Notes: a model not told the origin generated them from the letters alone. A DNA stretch of 9,822 nt from Acidobacteriota bacterium (GCA_030637805.1 DAOWFV010000176.1:1-9822), one strand, 5' to 3'. Counted from the stretch's first letter, positions 1 through 6,132 are shown. Numbers and translations are program-made.

Positions 1-120
1 CAGATGAAAATCCAAGGCATCTTCAAGGAGCACGGAATCGAGTTCGCGCTGCCCAAGAGTGAGGTGCGATGGGTGTCAACGCCTGAGACGGGCCCGGATG
101 CAGCCACGGAGCCAGACTGA
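1..120 (+). CDS. C-terminal end of a truncated gene, possibly a MscS-type mechanosensitive channel
   Basis: The frame is open from the first base of the window and runs 39 codons to a TGA at 118-120; the start lies outside. The visible part contains the stretch IFKEHGIEFALPKSEV followed by an acidic, proline-rich tail (TPETGPDAATEPD). The pattern 'hydrophobic-F-x-E-x-GIE-x-x-x-P-x-x-x-V' resembles the end of the cytoplasmic domain of MscS-family channels, where a helix leads into GIE(I/F)PFPQ and a short final strand. That is family knowledge applied to only about 20 residues, so the assignment is tentative. A heptamer repeat module begins about 20 bp after the stop. Confidence 0.45.
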   Translation, partial: QMKIQGIFKEHGIEFALPKSEVRWVSTPETGPDAATEPD

Positions 121-139
121 ATCCACCCACCCGACCAAA

Positions 140-199
140 GTTTTGAGTTTTTAGTTTTTAGTTTTTAGTTGCTCGCTGCGCTCGCCCTGCATGACAGAC
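140..199 (+). repeat. Dispersed repeat module A, copy 1
   Basis: A 60-bp module starts with AT-rich heptamers (TTTTGAG then TTTTTAG units), continues with a GCTCGC-TGC-GCTCGC direct repeat and ends in ATGACAGAC. A near-identical copy lies on the same strand at 2541-2600. Both copies begin within about 20 bp of a stop codon of the preceding gene. Confidence 0.85.
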
Positions 200-205
200 G
201 AACCT

Positions 206-331
206 CTGTCCTGAGCGGAGCGCCCCGGGCGCGGAGTCGAAGGATCTCCTGAAGGAAGAGAGAGGCTACGAGAACAGCACTCTCCTACTTCAGGGGATCC
301 TTCGACTCGCTTTGCTCGCTCAGGATGACAG
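206..331. repeat. Repeat module B as a large imperfect inverted repeat
   Basis: The arms at 234-262 and 280-308 are 29 bp each and pair with three mismatches, built around GAGTCGAAGGATC and its complement GATCCTTCGACTC. Outside them, CTGTCCTGAGCG on the left is matched by CGCTCAGGATGACAG on the right, with a short offset. The unit resembles the GGATCCTTCGACT...GCTCAGGATGACA repeats scattered in many environmental genomes. A single-armed copy is at 7153-7205. No T-run follows, so a standard terminator is not supported. Confidence 0.8.
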
Positions 332-348
332 TGGAAAAGGAGTCGTCA

Positions 349-440
349 CCGCGCCCAAGCGCGGGCAGTACACTTCAATACCCCCGCTCGCTTCCTCGCG
401 CCGATAATTCCGAATTCCGAATTCCGAATTCCTAATTCCT
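349..440 (+). repeat. Repeat module C, copy 1 (hairpin plus AATTCCG heptamers)
   Basis: The module opens with a hairpin (CCGCGC stem, CCAA loop, 349-364), has a spacer of about 40 bp ending in CGCGCCGAT, and closes with five 7-bp units at 406-440 (AATTCCG three times, AATTCCT twice). It aligns with plus-strand copies at 3239-3315 and 7217-7307. From here to the permease gene at 640 I see no gene and no further repeat. Confidence 0.8.
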
Positions 441-508
441 CATTCTCCTTGACCTCTTTACTCTTGCCTGAGATGACCTCTTCTCCGGAACCCTGCTGCC
501 GACAGGCC

Positions 509-514
509 TATAAT
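509..514 (+). promoter_or_regulatory. Possible -10 element (TATAAT) upstream of the permease pair
   Basis: A perfect TATAAT lies about 125 bp upstream of the first permease start, in the only non-repeat part of the spacer. No convincing -35 hexamer is found 16-18 bp upstream, so this is a weak candidate sigma-70-type promoter. It would leave a long leader. Confidence 0.25.
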
Positions 515-639
515 CCTCTTGTGACATCAGAGTGCTCGGCCACGTCGATCCCTGTAATTGCTGGATCCGGCGCGCGCGCGTCCGCGAGGGCCAAGGAAAA
601 CACTGACTCTCCGACGGGACCGGTGGCGAGAGCCCGACC

Positions 640-1590
640 ATGAGGGGAATGGTCCTCCGCAGGTTGGCGACGCTGGTGCCGCTGGTCCTGCTCGTGGTCA
701 CCCTGACCTTCGTGGTGGTGCAGGCGGCGCCGGGATCCTACGCCGACACCATAGACAATCCGCGTCTGTCGCCCGAGACCAGGGAGCTGATCAGGGCGCG
801 CTACGGTCTCGACCGGCCGCCCCTCGAACAGTACCTGAGCTGGCTCGGTGCGGTACTGACCGGTGATCTCGGGGTTTCCTTCCTCTACAAGGAACCCGTC
901 TCCCGAGTGCTCATGCGGGCCCTGCCGCCCACCCTCCTGCTGGCGGGGACAGCCCTGCTGCTCGATCTCGTGCTGGGTCTGGCCCTCGCCCTGGCCGCGG
1001 CACGGCGACCGTTCGGATGGGCCGACCGCATCATCACCCTCCTCAGCCTCGGCCTCTACGGCATCCCCTCGTTCTGGTTGGCGGGGATTTTCATCCTCGT
1101 CTTCAGCTTGGTTCTAGGTTGGTTTCCTGCATCCCACATGCACTCGGTCGGAGCCGACGGGCTTTTCGATCTACTGCATCACCTCGCGCTGCCCGCCCTC
1201 TGCCTCGGACTGGTGGGCGCCGCGGGCACCGCCCGTTACCTGAGATCCACCCTCCTCGATGTGCGTGCATCCCGCTGGATGCTCGCCGCCCGCGCCCGCG
1301 GGCTTCCCCGCTGGCGCCTCCTCCTGGTCCACGCCCTGCGCCCCGCCCTGCTTCCGGTGGTGACCCTGCTCGGGCTTTCCCTCCCCATCCTGGTCTCTGG
1401 CTCAGTGGTGATCGAGACTGTGTTCTCCTGGCCCGGGATGGGGCTGGTGGCATACAACGCGGCAAGGGCGCGCGACATCCCCCTGATCCTCGGCGCCACG
1501 CTGGTGGGCGCCATTGCCGTGATCCTCGGGAATCTGGCGGCCGATCTCCTGTACGCGGTGGTGGACCCGCGGGTGCGGAGGGCGCGGTGA
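640..1590 (+). CDS. ABC transporter permease, DppB/OppB family
   Basis: This 316-residue inner-membrane permease is the first of two channel subunits of a peptide/nickel/oligosaccharide-type ABC importer. The N-terminal helix (about 9-30) is followed by the family's periplasmic signature YGLDRPPLEQYLSWLGAVLTGDLGVS (55-80, written here as one region with YGLDRP and GDLG as key parts). Several more membrane helices follow. The cytoplasmic coupling loop spans about 215-240 (ARARGLPRWRLLLVHALRP). It leads into GSVVIETVFSWPGMG (254-268) and the typical ending ADLLYAVVDPRVR. Length and order fit DppB. The ATG at 640 has only a weak Shine-Dalgarno (GGCGAG); a second ATG at 649 is possible. The stop overlaps the next gene's GTG. 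Substrate cannot be told from the permease alone. Confidence 0.92.
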   Translation: MRGMVLRRLATLVPLVLLVVTLTFVVVQAAPGSYADTIDNPRLSPETRELIRARYGLDRPPLEQYLSWLGAVLTGDLGVSFLYKEPVSRVLMRALPPTLLLAGTALLLDLVLGLALALAAARRPFGWADRIITLLSLGLYGIPSFWLAGIFILVFSLVLGWFPASHMHSVGADGLFDLLHHLALPALCLGLVGAAGTARYLRSTLLDVRASRWMLAARARGLPRWRLLLVHALRPALLPVVTLLGLSLPILVSGSVVIETVFSWPGMGLVAYNAARARDIPLILGATLVGAIAVILGNLAADLLYAVVDPRVRRAR

Positions 1591-2531
1591 AGGCGCCGCG
1601 GCGCCTCGTGGTCGGCTCTGGCGGACTGACGCTGCTCGTCCTTGCCTGCCTCATCGGCCCCGTGCTTCTGCCCGACGCCGGTGACGGTGACCCGCGGCAC
1701 GCCGCCCTCCTGCCGCCCGGCACCCGGGTCACGGTTCTGGAGCTTGCCGACGGCCGCACCCTGGTCTCGCCGAAGGTGAGTCGTGACGCGGAGACGATCA
1801 GCGTGCACGGCAAGCGGGGAACCACCGTGGTGCCCCTCGACGAGGTGGCTTCGGAGCGCGAGACGAGGCTGTGGTTGGGGAGCGACCGTTTCGGCCGCGA
1901 CGTTCTCCCTCGCCTGCTCCGCGGCGGTCGCATCTCACTGGCCATCGCCTTTCTCGGCGTCGCCGTCGCCCTGTTTGTGGGGGTTGGTGTCGGCCTCGCC
2001 GCAGCCACCGGCGGCCGGGTTGCAGACGCGCTCCTCATGCGCCTCGTGGACGCCCTCCTCGCCTTCCCGCTGCTCATCCTGCTGATGTTGGTAGCGGCGC
2101 TCTTCCGACCGGGACCCGCACTCCTGGTGGCGATCCTCGGTCTCAGCTCCTGGATGGGATTGGCGCGCATCGTGCGCGGCCAGGTTCTCTCGCTGCGCTC
2201 CCGAACCTTTATCCAGGCCGCCCAGGTCGCGGGCACCCGCCCGCTCCGCATCTGGACCCTTCACTACATCCCCAACCTGAGGGGCCCGCTCGCCCAAGAC
2301 ACCGCGCTGCGCATGGGCGACCTGGTGCTCGCCGAGGCCACCCTCAGCTTCCTCGGTCTCGGCATCCCCCCGAACCTGCCGAGCTGGGGCTCGATGATCG
2401 CGGATGGGCAGCGGGTGATGCTCGACGGCTGGTGGCTGTCGGTCTTCCCCGGCCTGGCGATCGCCGCGCTCGTGATCAGCCTGGCCCTGATCGGGGACGG
2501 GTTGCAGCAGATTGGTGAGGGGAGCGGGTAG
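1587..2531 (+). CDS. ABC transporter permease, DppC/OppC family, with an enlarged periplasmic segment
   Basis: This 314-residue protein is the second permease of the pair. I place the start at GTG 1587, which overlaps the upstream stop (GTGA) and has GGAGG five bases upstream; longer readings of this frame run inside the first permease gene. One N-terminal helix (about 11-29) precedes LGSDRFGRDVLPRLLRGGRI (97-116), the DppC signature. The coupling loop is FIQAAQVAGTRPLRIW (208-223), and the late motif LGLGIPPNLPSWGSMI spans 256-271. Between the first helix and the signature is a hydrophilic stretch of about 55 residues (41-96) with strand-like VTVLELADGRTLV, longer than in classical DppC. No ATPase subunits or solute-binding protein are encoded nearby, so they must come from elsewhere in the genome. 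Confidence 0.9.
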   Translation: MKAPRRLVVGSGGLTLLVLACLIGPVLLPDAGDGDPRHAALLPPGTRVTVLELADGRTLVSPKVSRDAETISVHGKRGTTVVPLDEVASERETRLWLGSDRFGRDVLPRLLRGGRISLAIAFLGVAVALFVGVGVGLAAATGGRVADALLMRLVDALLAFPLLILLMLVAALFRPGPALLVAILGLSSWMGLARIVRGQVLSLRSRTFIQAAQVAGTRPLRIWTLHYIPNLRGPLAQDTALRMGDLVLAEATLSFLGLGIPPNLPSWGSMIADGQRVMLDGWWLSVFPGLAIAALVISLALIGDGLQQIGEGSG

Positions 2532-2540
2532 GGCACATCA

Positions 2541-2600
2541 GTTTTTAGTTTTGAGTTTTGAGTTTTTAGTTGCTCGCTGCGCTCGCTCTGAATGACAGAC
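2541..2600 (+). repeat. Dispersed repeat module A, copy 2
   Basis: The 60 bp match copy 1 at 140-199: 7-bp units (TTTTTAG, TTTTGAG), the GCTCGC-TGC-GCTCGC direct repeat, then ATGACAGAC. The module begins nine bases after the stop of the second permease. It is followed by GAGCGGAGCGCCC, also seen after copy 1. Confidence 0.85.
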
Positions 2601-2634
2601 ATACTCCTTTGATCTTGAGCGGAGCGCCCTGCAA

Positions 2635-2722
2635 AACCACAAAGAAAACCGCAGATAACGGAGATCGACGCAGATTCGGAGGGAAGACAACGCAGAGACG
2701 CAAAGACGCAGAGACGCGAAGA
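2635..2722 (+). repeat. Octamer-rich module D, left arm
   Basis: The arm starts ACCACAAAGA, continues with CAGAT-containing 9-10-bp units, then GGAAGACAACGC, and ends in 8-bp units (CGCAGAGA, CGCAAAGA, CGCAGAGA, CGCGAAGA). The same elements in the same order, reverse-complemented, form the right arm at 3087-3194. Together they are long imperfect inverted repeats around a hairpin-rich core. No transposase gene lies between them. Confidence 0.75.
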
Positions 2723-2753
2723 ACGGTCCCGACGCGAACCGGCCGGGCGCTTC

Positions 2754-3049
2754 GCGGTCTGAAGACCGCTAGCCCGGAGCGCGGAAGGGACCGCTCCGAA
2801 CGCAAGCGTTCCTCACGTCTCCCTTCCCCGCCCCCGGCGCGCCTGCGGCGCGGCTGCCCGGCCTCGATTATTAAGCGGATCGATGATGACCGTTTGCAGA
2901 GAGAAAAGGACGACTGCCAGGGGCCTATTGGTGGGAGACGGAGCCGGCGCTCCAAGGGAGCGTCGGCCGGTGGGCCGGATGGTTGCGACGGAAGCTTGCT
3001 TCCTGAGCAGCCGTCCGGCCCACCGGCAACTGGCGGTCGTGAGACCGCC
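2754..3049. repeat. Array of short hairpins between inverted octamer arms
   Basis: I count at least six compact inverted repeats in about 300 bp: 2754-2769 (GCGGTC stem, TGAA loop), 2798-2811 (GAACG stem), 2838-2852 (CGCGCC stem), 2945-2965 (nine-bp stem with one G-T pair), 2966-3027 (14-bp perfect outer stem GCCGGTGGGCCGGA enclosing a GGAAGC hairpin at 2990-3003), and 3032-3049 (GGCGGTC stem, GTGA loop). The first and last stems share GCGGTC/GACCGC. Open frames cross the region on both strands, but their translations are low-complexity and resemble no protein I know, so I read it as non-coding. Confidence 0.65.
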
Positions 3050-3086
3050 GGTTGCTCCGTCGGCGCAGGTGGACCTCCCAAACCCC

Positions 3087-3194
3087 CTCTGCGTCTCTGC
3101 GTCTTTGCGTTGTCTTCCGAATGAAAATCTGTGTTTATCTGTGTGATCTGTGGGCTTCTTCGTGCCGTCTTGGTGTCTTCGTGTCTTTGTGGTT
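3087..3194 (-). repeat. Octamer-rich module D, right arm (inverted)
   Basis: The reverse complement reads ACCACAAAGA, CACGAAGA and CACCAAGA octamers, then CACAGAT units, then GGAAGACAACGCAAAGACGC and more octamers. This is the same module order as the left arm at 2635-2722. The part at 3087-3119 matches 2682-2714 with only a few differences. I see no target-site duplication outside the arms. Confidence 0.75.
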
Positions 3195-3238
3195 CATTCC
3201 AGAGATGCGCTGCCGACCTTGCAGCGACCCTTTCCCAT

Positions 3239-3315
3239 CGCGCTCAAGCGTGGGCACCTCGCCCCAATCTCTATAATCGCCTCCCCGCGTCGGTAAATCC
3301 GAAATCCGAAATCTG
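3239..3315 (+). repeat. Repeat module C, copy 2 (hairpin plus AAATCCG heptamers)
   Basis: The opening hairpin is CGCGC, loop TCAA, GCGTG (3239-3252); it differs from copies 1 and 3 in sequence but still pairs through a G-T wobble. The spacer CACCTCGCCCCAATCT...CTCCCCGCGTCGG aligns with the other copies. The tract at 3295-3315 has three 7-bp units (AAATCCG, AAATCCG, AAATCTG). A perfect TATAAT at 3272-3277, about 80 bp before the hydrolase start, lacks a recognisable -35. Confidence 0.75.
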
Positions 3316-3357
3316 TGCCACCTCCGGTCGGCGCGCCCGCTCTGCTACTCTGCAGCG

Positions 3358-3936
3358 ATGAGACGGAGTTGCGACTTTGGTCGGTTGCTGTTGGCGTGTG
3401 CGGCACTGTTTGTGGCTGCCGGCGTTGCCGCCGAGGAAGGGGTTCTGGTGCAAGAGATCGCAGCGGTTGCATCCGAGATCGAACCACAGCTCATCGAGGC
3501 TCGGCGCTGGTTCCACCAGCACCCCGAGCTCTCCAACCGTGAGGAGCAGACCGGGCGGGAGATTGCCCGACGCCTCGAGGCGATGGGCTACGGGGTGCAG
3601 ACCGGGGTCGCCGGTCATGGCGTGGTGGCGGTGCTCGAGGGCGCGAATCCTGGTCCGGTGGTGGCCTGGCGAGCCGACATTGACGCCCTGCCGATCGAAG
3701 AGGAGGTCGACGTGCCATACCGCTCGGCCAACCCCGGGGTGATGCACGCCTGTGGCCACGACCTCCACACCACGGTCGGTCTCGGCGTCGCCGAGGTGCT
3801 CATGCGCCTTCGCGACCGGGTTCACGGTACGGTGAAATTCATCTTCCAACCGGCCGAGGAGGGCCCGCCGGCGGGCGAAGAAGGGGGGGGCCAGGCTGAT
3901 GATCGCCGAGGGCGTTCTCAGAGATCCCGCTCCTGA
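3358..3936 (+). CDS. M20-family amidohydrolase/peptidase, N-terminal part before a frameshift
   Basis: This is the first part of an exported metal-dependent hydrolase of the M20 (AmhX/HipO-like amidohydrolase) family, which removes acyl groups from N-acyl amino acids or cuts small peptides. Residues 1-25 form a Sec signal peptide (MRRSCDFGRLLLACAALFVA, then AGVAA). RRWFHQHPELSNREEQT (49-65) and VVAWRADIDALPIEEE (101-116) are family motifs. MHACGHDLHTT (129-139) supplies metal ligands and Asp, and PAEEGPPAGEEGG (165-177) holds the catalytic and ligand glutamates. After residue 177, at the G8 run 3883-3890, the frame turns into low-similarity sequence and stops at 3936. The homology continues in another frame from 3890. 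The ATG at 3358 has no clear Shine-Dalgarno. Confidence 0.85.
   Translation: MRRSCDFGRLLLACAALFVAAGVAAEEGVLVQEIAAVASEIEPQLIEARRWFHQHPELSNREEQTGREIARRLEAMGYGVQTGVAGHGVVAVLEGANPGPVVAWRADIDALPIEEEVDVPYRSANPGVMHACGHDLHTTVGLGVAEVLMRLRDRVHGTVKFIFQPAEEGPPAGEEGGGQADDRRGRSQRSRS
3883..3890 (+). other. Run of eight G: site of a one-base frameshift
   Basis: Removing one G restores a continuous M20 reading: EEGGARLMIAEGVLRD across the junction, where family members commonly read EEGGAKLMI. The run is therefore a single-base insertion relative to the expected gene. It could be an assembly error, a recent mutation or slippage-prone phase variation. Confidence 0.8.
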
Positions 3937-4660
3937 TGCCATCTTCGGGCTGCACGTGATGCCGACCCTCGAGGCGGGCACGGTGGGGTGGCGAGCCGGG
4001 GGCCTGATGGCGGCCGCCGATCGATTCCGACTGCGCATTCTCGGACAAATGACCCACGGCTCGGCGCCCGAGGGCGGGATCGATGCGGTCTACGTCGCCT
4101 CACAGGTGGTCAACGCCCTCCAGTCGATCTCCTCCCGCGAGGTCGACGCACGGCGTTCGCTCGTGATTTCGGTGGGCTCATTCAACGCCGGAAGCCGCTG
4201 GAACATCATAGCCGGCGAGGCGCTGCTCACGGGAACCGTGCGCACCCTGGATGACGAGACCTGGGCGGCAATCCCCGATAACTTCGAGCGGGTCGTGGCG
4301 GGCATTTGCGAGGCCCACGGCGCTCGCTACGAGCTCGAGTACCATCGCATCGCGCCGGTGACGATCAACGACGCGAGCCTGACGAGCTTTGCAGCCTCGT
4401 CCTTAAAGCGCAGCCTCGGACCCGAGCAAGCTCTCGAGGTCGAACCGATAATGGCCTCCGAGGACTTTGCCTACTTCCAGCGCGAGCTCCCCGGGGTCTA
4501 CTTCTTCCTCGGGGTCGCGAACTCCGAAGAGGGATGGACCGACTATGTCCACACCCCGACCTTTCGGCCCGACGAGTCGGCGATTGTCACCGGGGTGACG
4601 GCGGCCGCGACCCTGCTCACCGATTTCACTGCGGCCGATCTTGTCGGACGATCGGATTGA
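3899..4660 (+). CDS. M20-family amidohydrolase/peptidase, C-terminal part after the frameshift
   Basis: This frame carries the rest of the hydrolase; homology really begins at 3884, and ATG 3899 is only the first start codon within it. GLHVMP (17-22 of this part) supplies a conserved histidine. The lid/dimerisation domain follows with QMTHGSAPEGGIDAVYVA and SVGSFNAGSRWNIIAGEALL (about 90-115), typical of M20 proteins. EPIMASEDFAYF and YVHTPTFRPDE complete the active-site region, the histidine of VHTP being the last metal ligand. Joined to the first part, the product would be about 433 residues, normal for the family. Its stop overlaps the TTG start of the protoporphyrinogen oxidase gene. By itself this part lacks the CGHD and EE ligands and should be inactive. 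Confidence 0.8.
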   Translation: MIAEGVLRDPAPDAIFGLHVMPTLEAGTVGWRAGGLMAAADRFRLRILGQMTHGSAPEGGIDAVYVASQVVNALQSISSREVDARRSLVISVGSFNAGSRWNIIAGEALLTGTVRTLDDETWAAIPDNFERVVAGICEAHGARYELEYHRIAPVTINDASLTSFAASSLKRSLGPEQALEVEPIMASEDFAYFQRELPGVYFFLGVANSEEGWTDYVHTPTFRPDESAIVTGVTAAATLLTDFTAADLVGRSD

Positions 4661-6036
4661 GAACGCGCGCGGCAATCGTCGGCGGCGGCATCACCGGTCT
4701 GGCCGCCGCGACCTGGCTGCGCCGCGACCACGGCGTCGATGATGTCGTAGTGCTCGAGGCCTCCGACCGCGCCGGCGGCAAGGTGCGAACCGAGCTCGAT
4801 GCCGGCTACACCCTCGAGTGGGGGCCCCAGGGCTTCCTCGACAACGCCCCGGACACCCTCGAGCTTGCGCACCTGAGTGGTCTCGGAGACGCGCTGGTGC
4901 GGGCGGACGAGGCCGCCGCCGACCGCTTCATCCTCCGCGGCGGCCGGCTCCGCCGAGTCGCCACCTCACCCCTCGCCTTCATGGCCTCCGACATTCTTCC
5001 CGTCGCAGGTCGGTTGCGGCTGCTCGGCGAGCCCTTCGCCCGCCGCCGCCCGGACCACGACGAGACGGTCTTCGACTTCGCCCGCCGCCGCATCGGAGGC
5101 CGTGCCGCCGAGGTGCTGGTGGACGCGATGGTCACCGGGGTCTTCGCCGGCGACTCGCGACAGCTCTCACTGGCAGCCACCTTTCCGCGCATGGCCGCTA
5201 TGGAGGCCGAGCACGGCTCGCTGACCCGGGCAATGTTCGCCAAGATGCGCGAGGCGCGGCGGGCGGGCAAGAAGAGCGGAGGGCCGTCCGGCCCCGGGGG
5301 TACGCTGACCACCTTCGACAACGGTATGGAGCGGCTTCCCGGGCGTCTCGCCGAGCGCCTCGGGGAATGCCTCCGCCTCGAGCAGCCTGTCCGCGCCCTC
5401 CGCCGGGAGGGCTCGGGCTTCATCCTCACCACAGAGGCCGGCGAGCTCGCCGCGGAGAGCGTAATCCTGACCCTGCCCGCCGACGGCACTGCGCGTCTGC
5501 TCGCCGGGCCAGCGCCCGCTGCGGTGGCGCCGCTTGAGGGGATCCCGACCGTCCCCATCGCGGTGGTCATGTTGGGCTACAAGGACGCGGGGGTCTTCGA
5601 TCGACCGGTGCGCGGATTCGGCTTCCTGGTGCCGCGCGGCGAGGAGCCGGGCCTCCTGGGAACACTCTACTGCCACGACATCTTCCCCGGGCAGGCGCCC
5701 TCGGGTTCTCTCTTTCTCCGCGTCATGGTCGGCGGCGCCCGCTCGCCGGAGGCCGCCGCCCTCGACGACGATGCGTTGCTCGCACAGGTGCGAGACGCCC
5801 TGGGACGCGTCCTCGGCGCCGACCCGGAGCCGGACAAAGTCTGGATCGTGCGCTGGGAGCGGGGAATCTCCCAGTACACCGTCGGCCACCTGGGCCGGGT
5901 GGCGGCCGCCGAGAAGGCCGCAGACGCCGCCGGCATCGAGCTCGCCGGCTCCCCCTATCGGGGGGTGTCGGTGAACGATTGCATCAAGCAGGCGAGGGCG
6001 GCAGCGACGCGAGTCGCACAGCGACTGCGTCGCTGA
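4657..6036 (+). CDS. hemY: Oxygen-dependent protoporphyrinogen/coproporphyrinogen oxidase (HemY/CgoX type)
   Basis: This FAD enzyme oxidises protoporphyrinogen IX (or coproporphyrinogen III in the coproporphyrin route) to the porphyrin in haem synthesis. It is called hemG or cgoX in some annotations. The product of 459 residues matches the family's usual 450-470. The N-terminal Rossmann motif AAIVGGGITGLAAA (5-18) is followed by VVLEASDRAGGKVRT (31-45), with Glu34 expected to bind the FAD ribose, and by LEWGPQGFLDN. DAMVTGVFAGDSRQLS is the family's mid-protein signature. The C-terminal FAD segment is SPYRGVSVNDCIKQARAAA. I choose TTG 4657, two codons before RAAIVGGG and overlapping the upstream stop (TTGA), because longer readings run inside the hydrolase gene. 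Coupling to the frameshifted hydrolase is likely. Confidence 0.9.
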   Translation: MRTRAAIVGGGITGLAAATWLRRDHGVDDVVVLEASDRAGGKVRTELDAGYTLEWGPQGFLDNAPDTLELAHLSGLGDALVRADEAAADRFILRGGRLRRVATSPLAFMASDILPVAGRLRLLGEPFARRRPDHDETVFDFARRRIGGRAAEVLVDAMVTGVFAGDSRQLSLAATFPRMAAMEAEHGSLTRAMFAKMREARRAGKKSGGPSGPGGTLTTFDNGMERLPGRLAERLGECLRLEQPVRALRREGSGFILTTEAGELAAESVILTLPADGTARLLAGPAPAAVAPLEGIPTVPIAVVMLGYKDAGVFDRPVRGFGFLVPRGEEPGLLGTLYCHDIFPGQAPSGSLFLRVMVGGARSPEAAALDDDALLAQVRDALGRVLGADPEPDKVWIVRWERGISQYTVGHLGRVAAAEKAADAAGIELAGSPYRGVSVNDCIKQARAAATRVAQRLRR

Positions 6037-6080
6037 ATTCTTAATTTTGAATTCTCAATTTTGAATTATCGCCGCCTCCC
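6036..6080 (-). repeat. Repeat module C remnant, inverted, at the oxidase stop codon
   Basis: Five 7-bp units (AATTCTT, AATTTTG, AATTCTC, AATTTTG, AATTATC) run 6036-6070, starting on the last base of the oxidase stop. The reverse complement of 6050-6070 is identical over 21 bases to 7270-7290 of copy 3, and GC-rich sequence preceding it also resembles that copy. It is therefore a shortened module C in minus orientation. Confidence 0.75.
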
Positions 6081-6100
6081 GGGGATCTGCAGCTAGCTGG

Positions 6101-6131
6101 CAAAATTAAGAATTGAGAATTGAGAACTGTG
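6101..6131 (+). repeat. Heptamer tract between the convergent oxidase and UbiA genes
   Basis: Units of 7 bp (AATTAAG, AATTGAG, AATTGAG) end at the UbiA stop codon. CAAAATTAAGAATT (6101-6114) is the exact reverse complement of 6036-6049, so the spacer can fold into a 14-bp AT-rich stem with a loop of about 50 nt. It may serve as a weak bidirectional 3' end, but it lacks the GC stem and T-run of an intrinsic terminator. Confidence 0.65.
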
Positions 6132-6132
6132 G

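Noticed and set aside
406..440. Possible CRISPR array in the tandem tracts
   Set aside because: Units are 7 bp with no spacers of 25-40 bp, and no cas genes are present.
1017..1586. Upstream extension of the second permease
   Set aside because: It lies inside the first permease gene, while GTG 1587 has a good ribosome-binding site and the usual overlap.
1103..2251. A 382-codon minus-strand frame across the permease genes
   Set aside because: It is Arg/Pro/Ser-rich with no motif, lying opposite two clear permeases.
2566..3124. Open frames of 170-184 codons on both strands in the spacer 2532-3357
   Set aside because: They translate inverted repeats and hairpins; their sequences mirror repeat structure and have no protein features or start signals.
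2635..3194. Insertion sequence bounded by terminal inverted repeats
   Set aside because: There is no transposase frame and no target duplication; the arms are imperfect and made of tandem octamers. It is kept only as a possible non-autonomous element.
4806..5570. A 254-codon minus-strand frame opposite the oxidase
   Set aside because: It is low-complexity shadow sequence; the plus strand carries a complete FAD enzyme.
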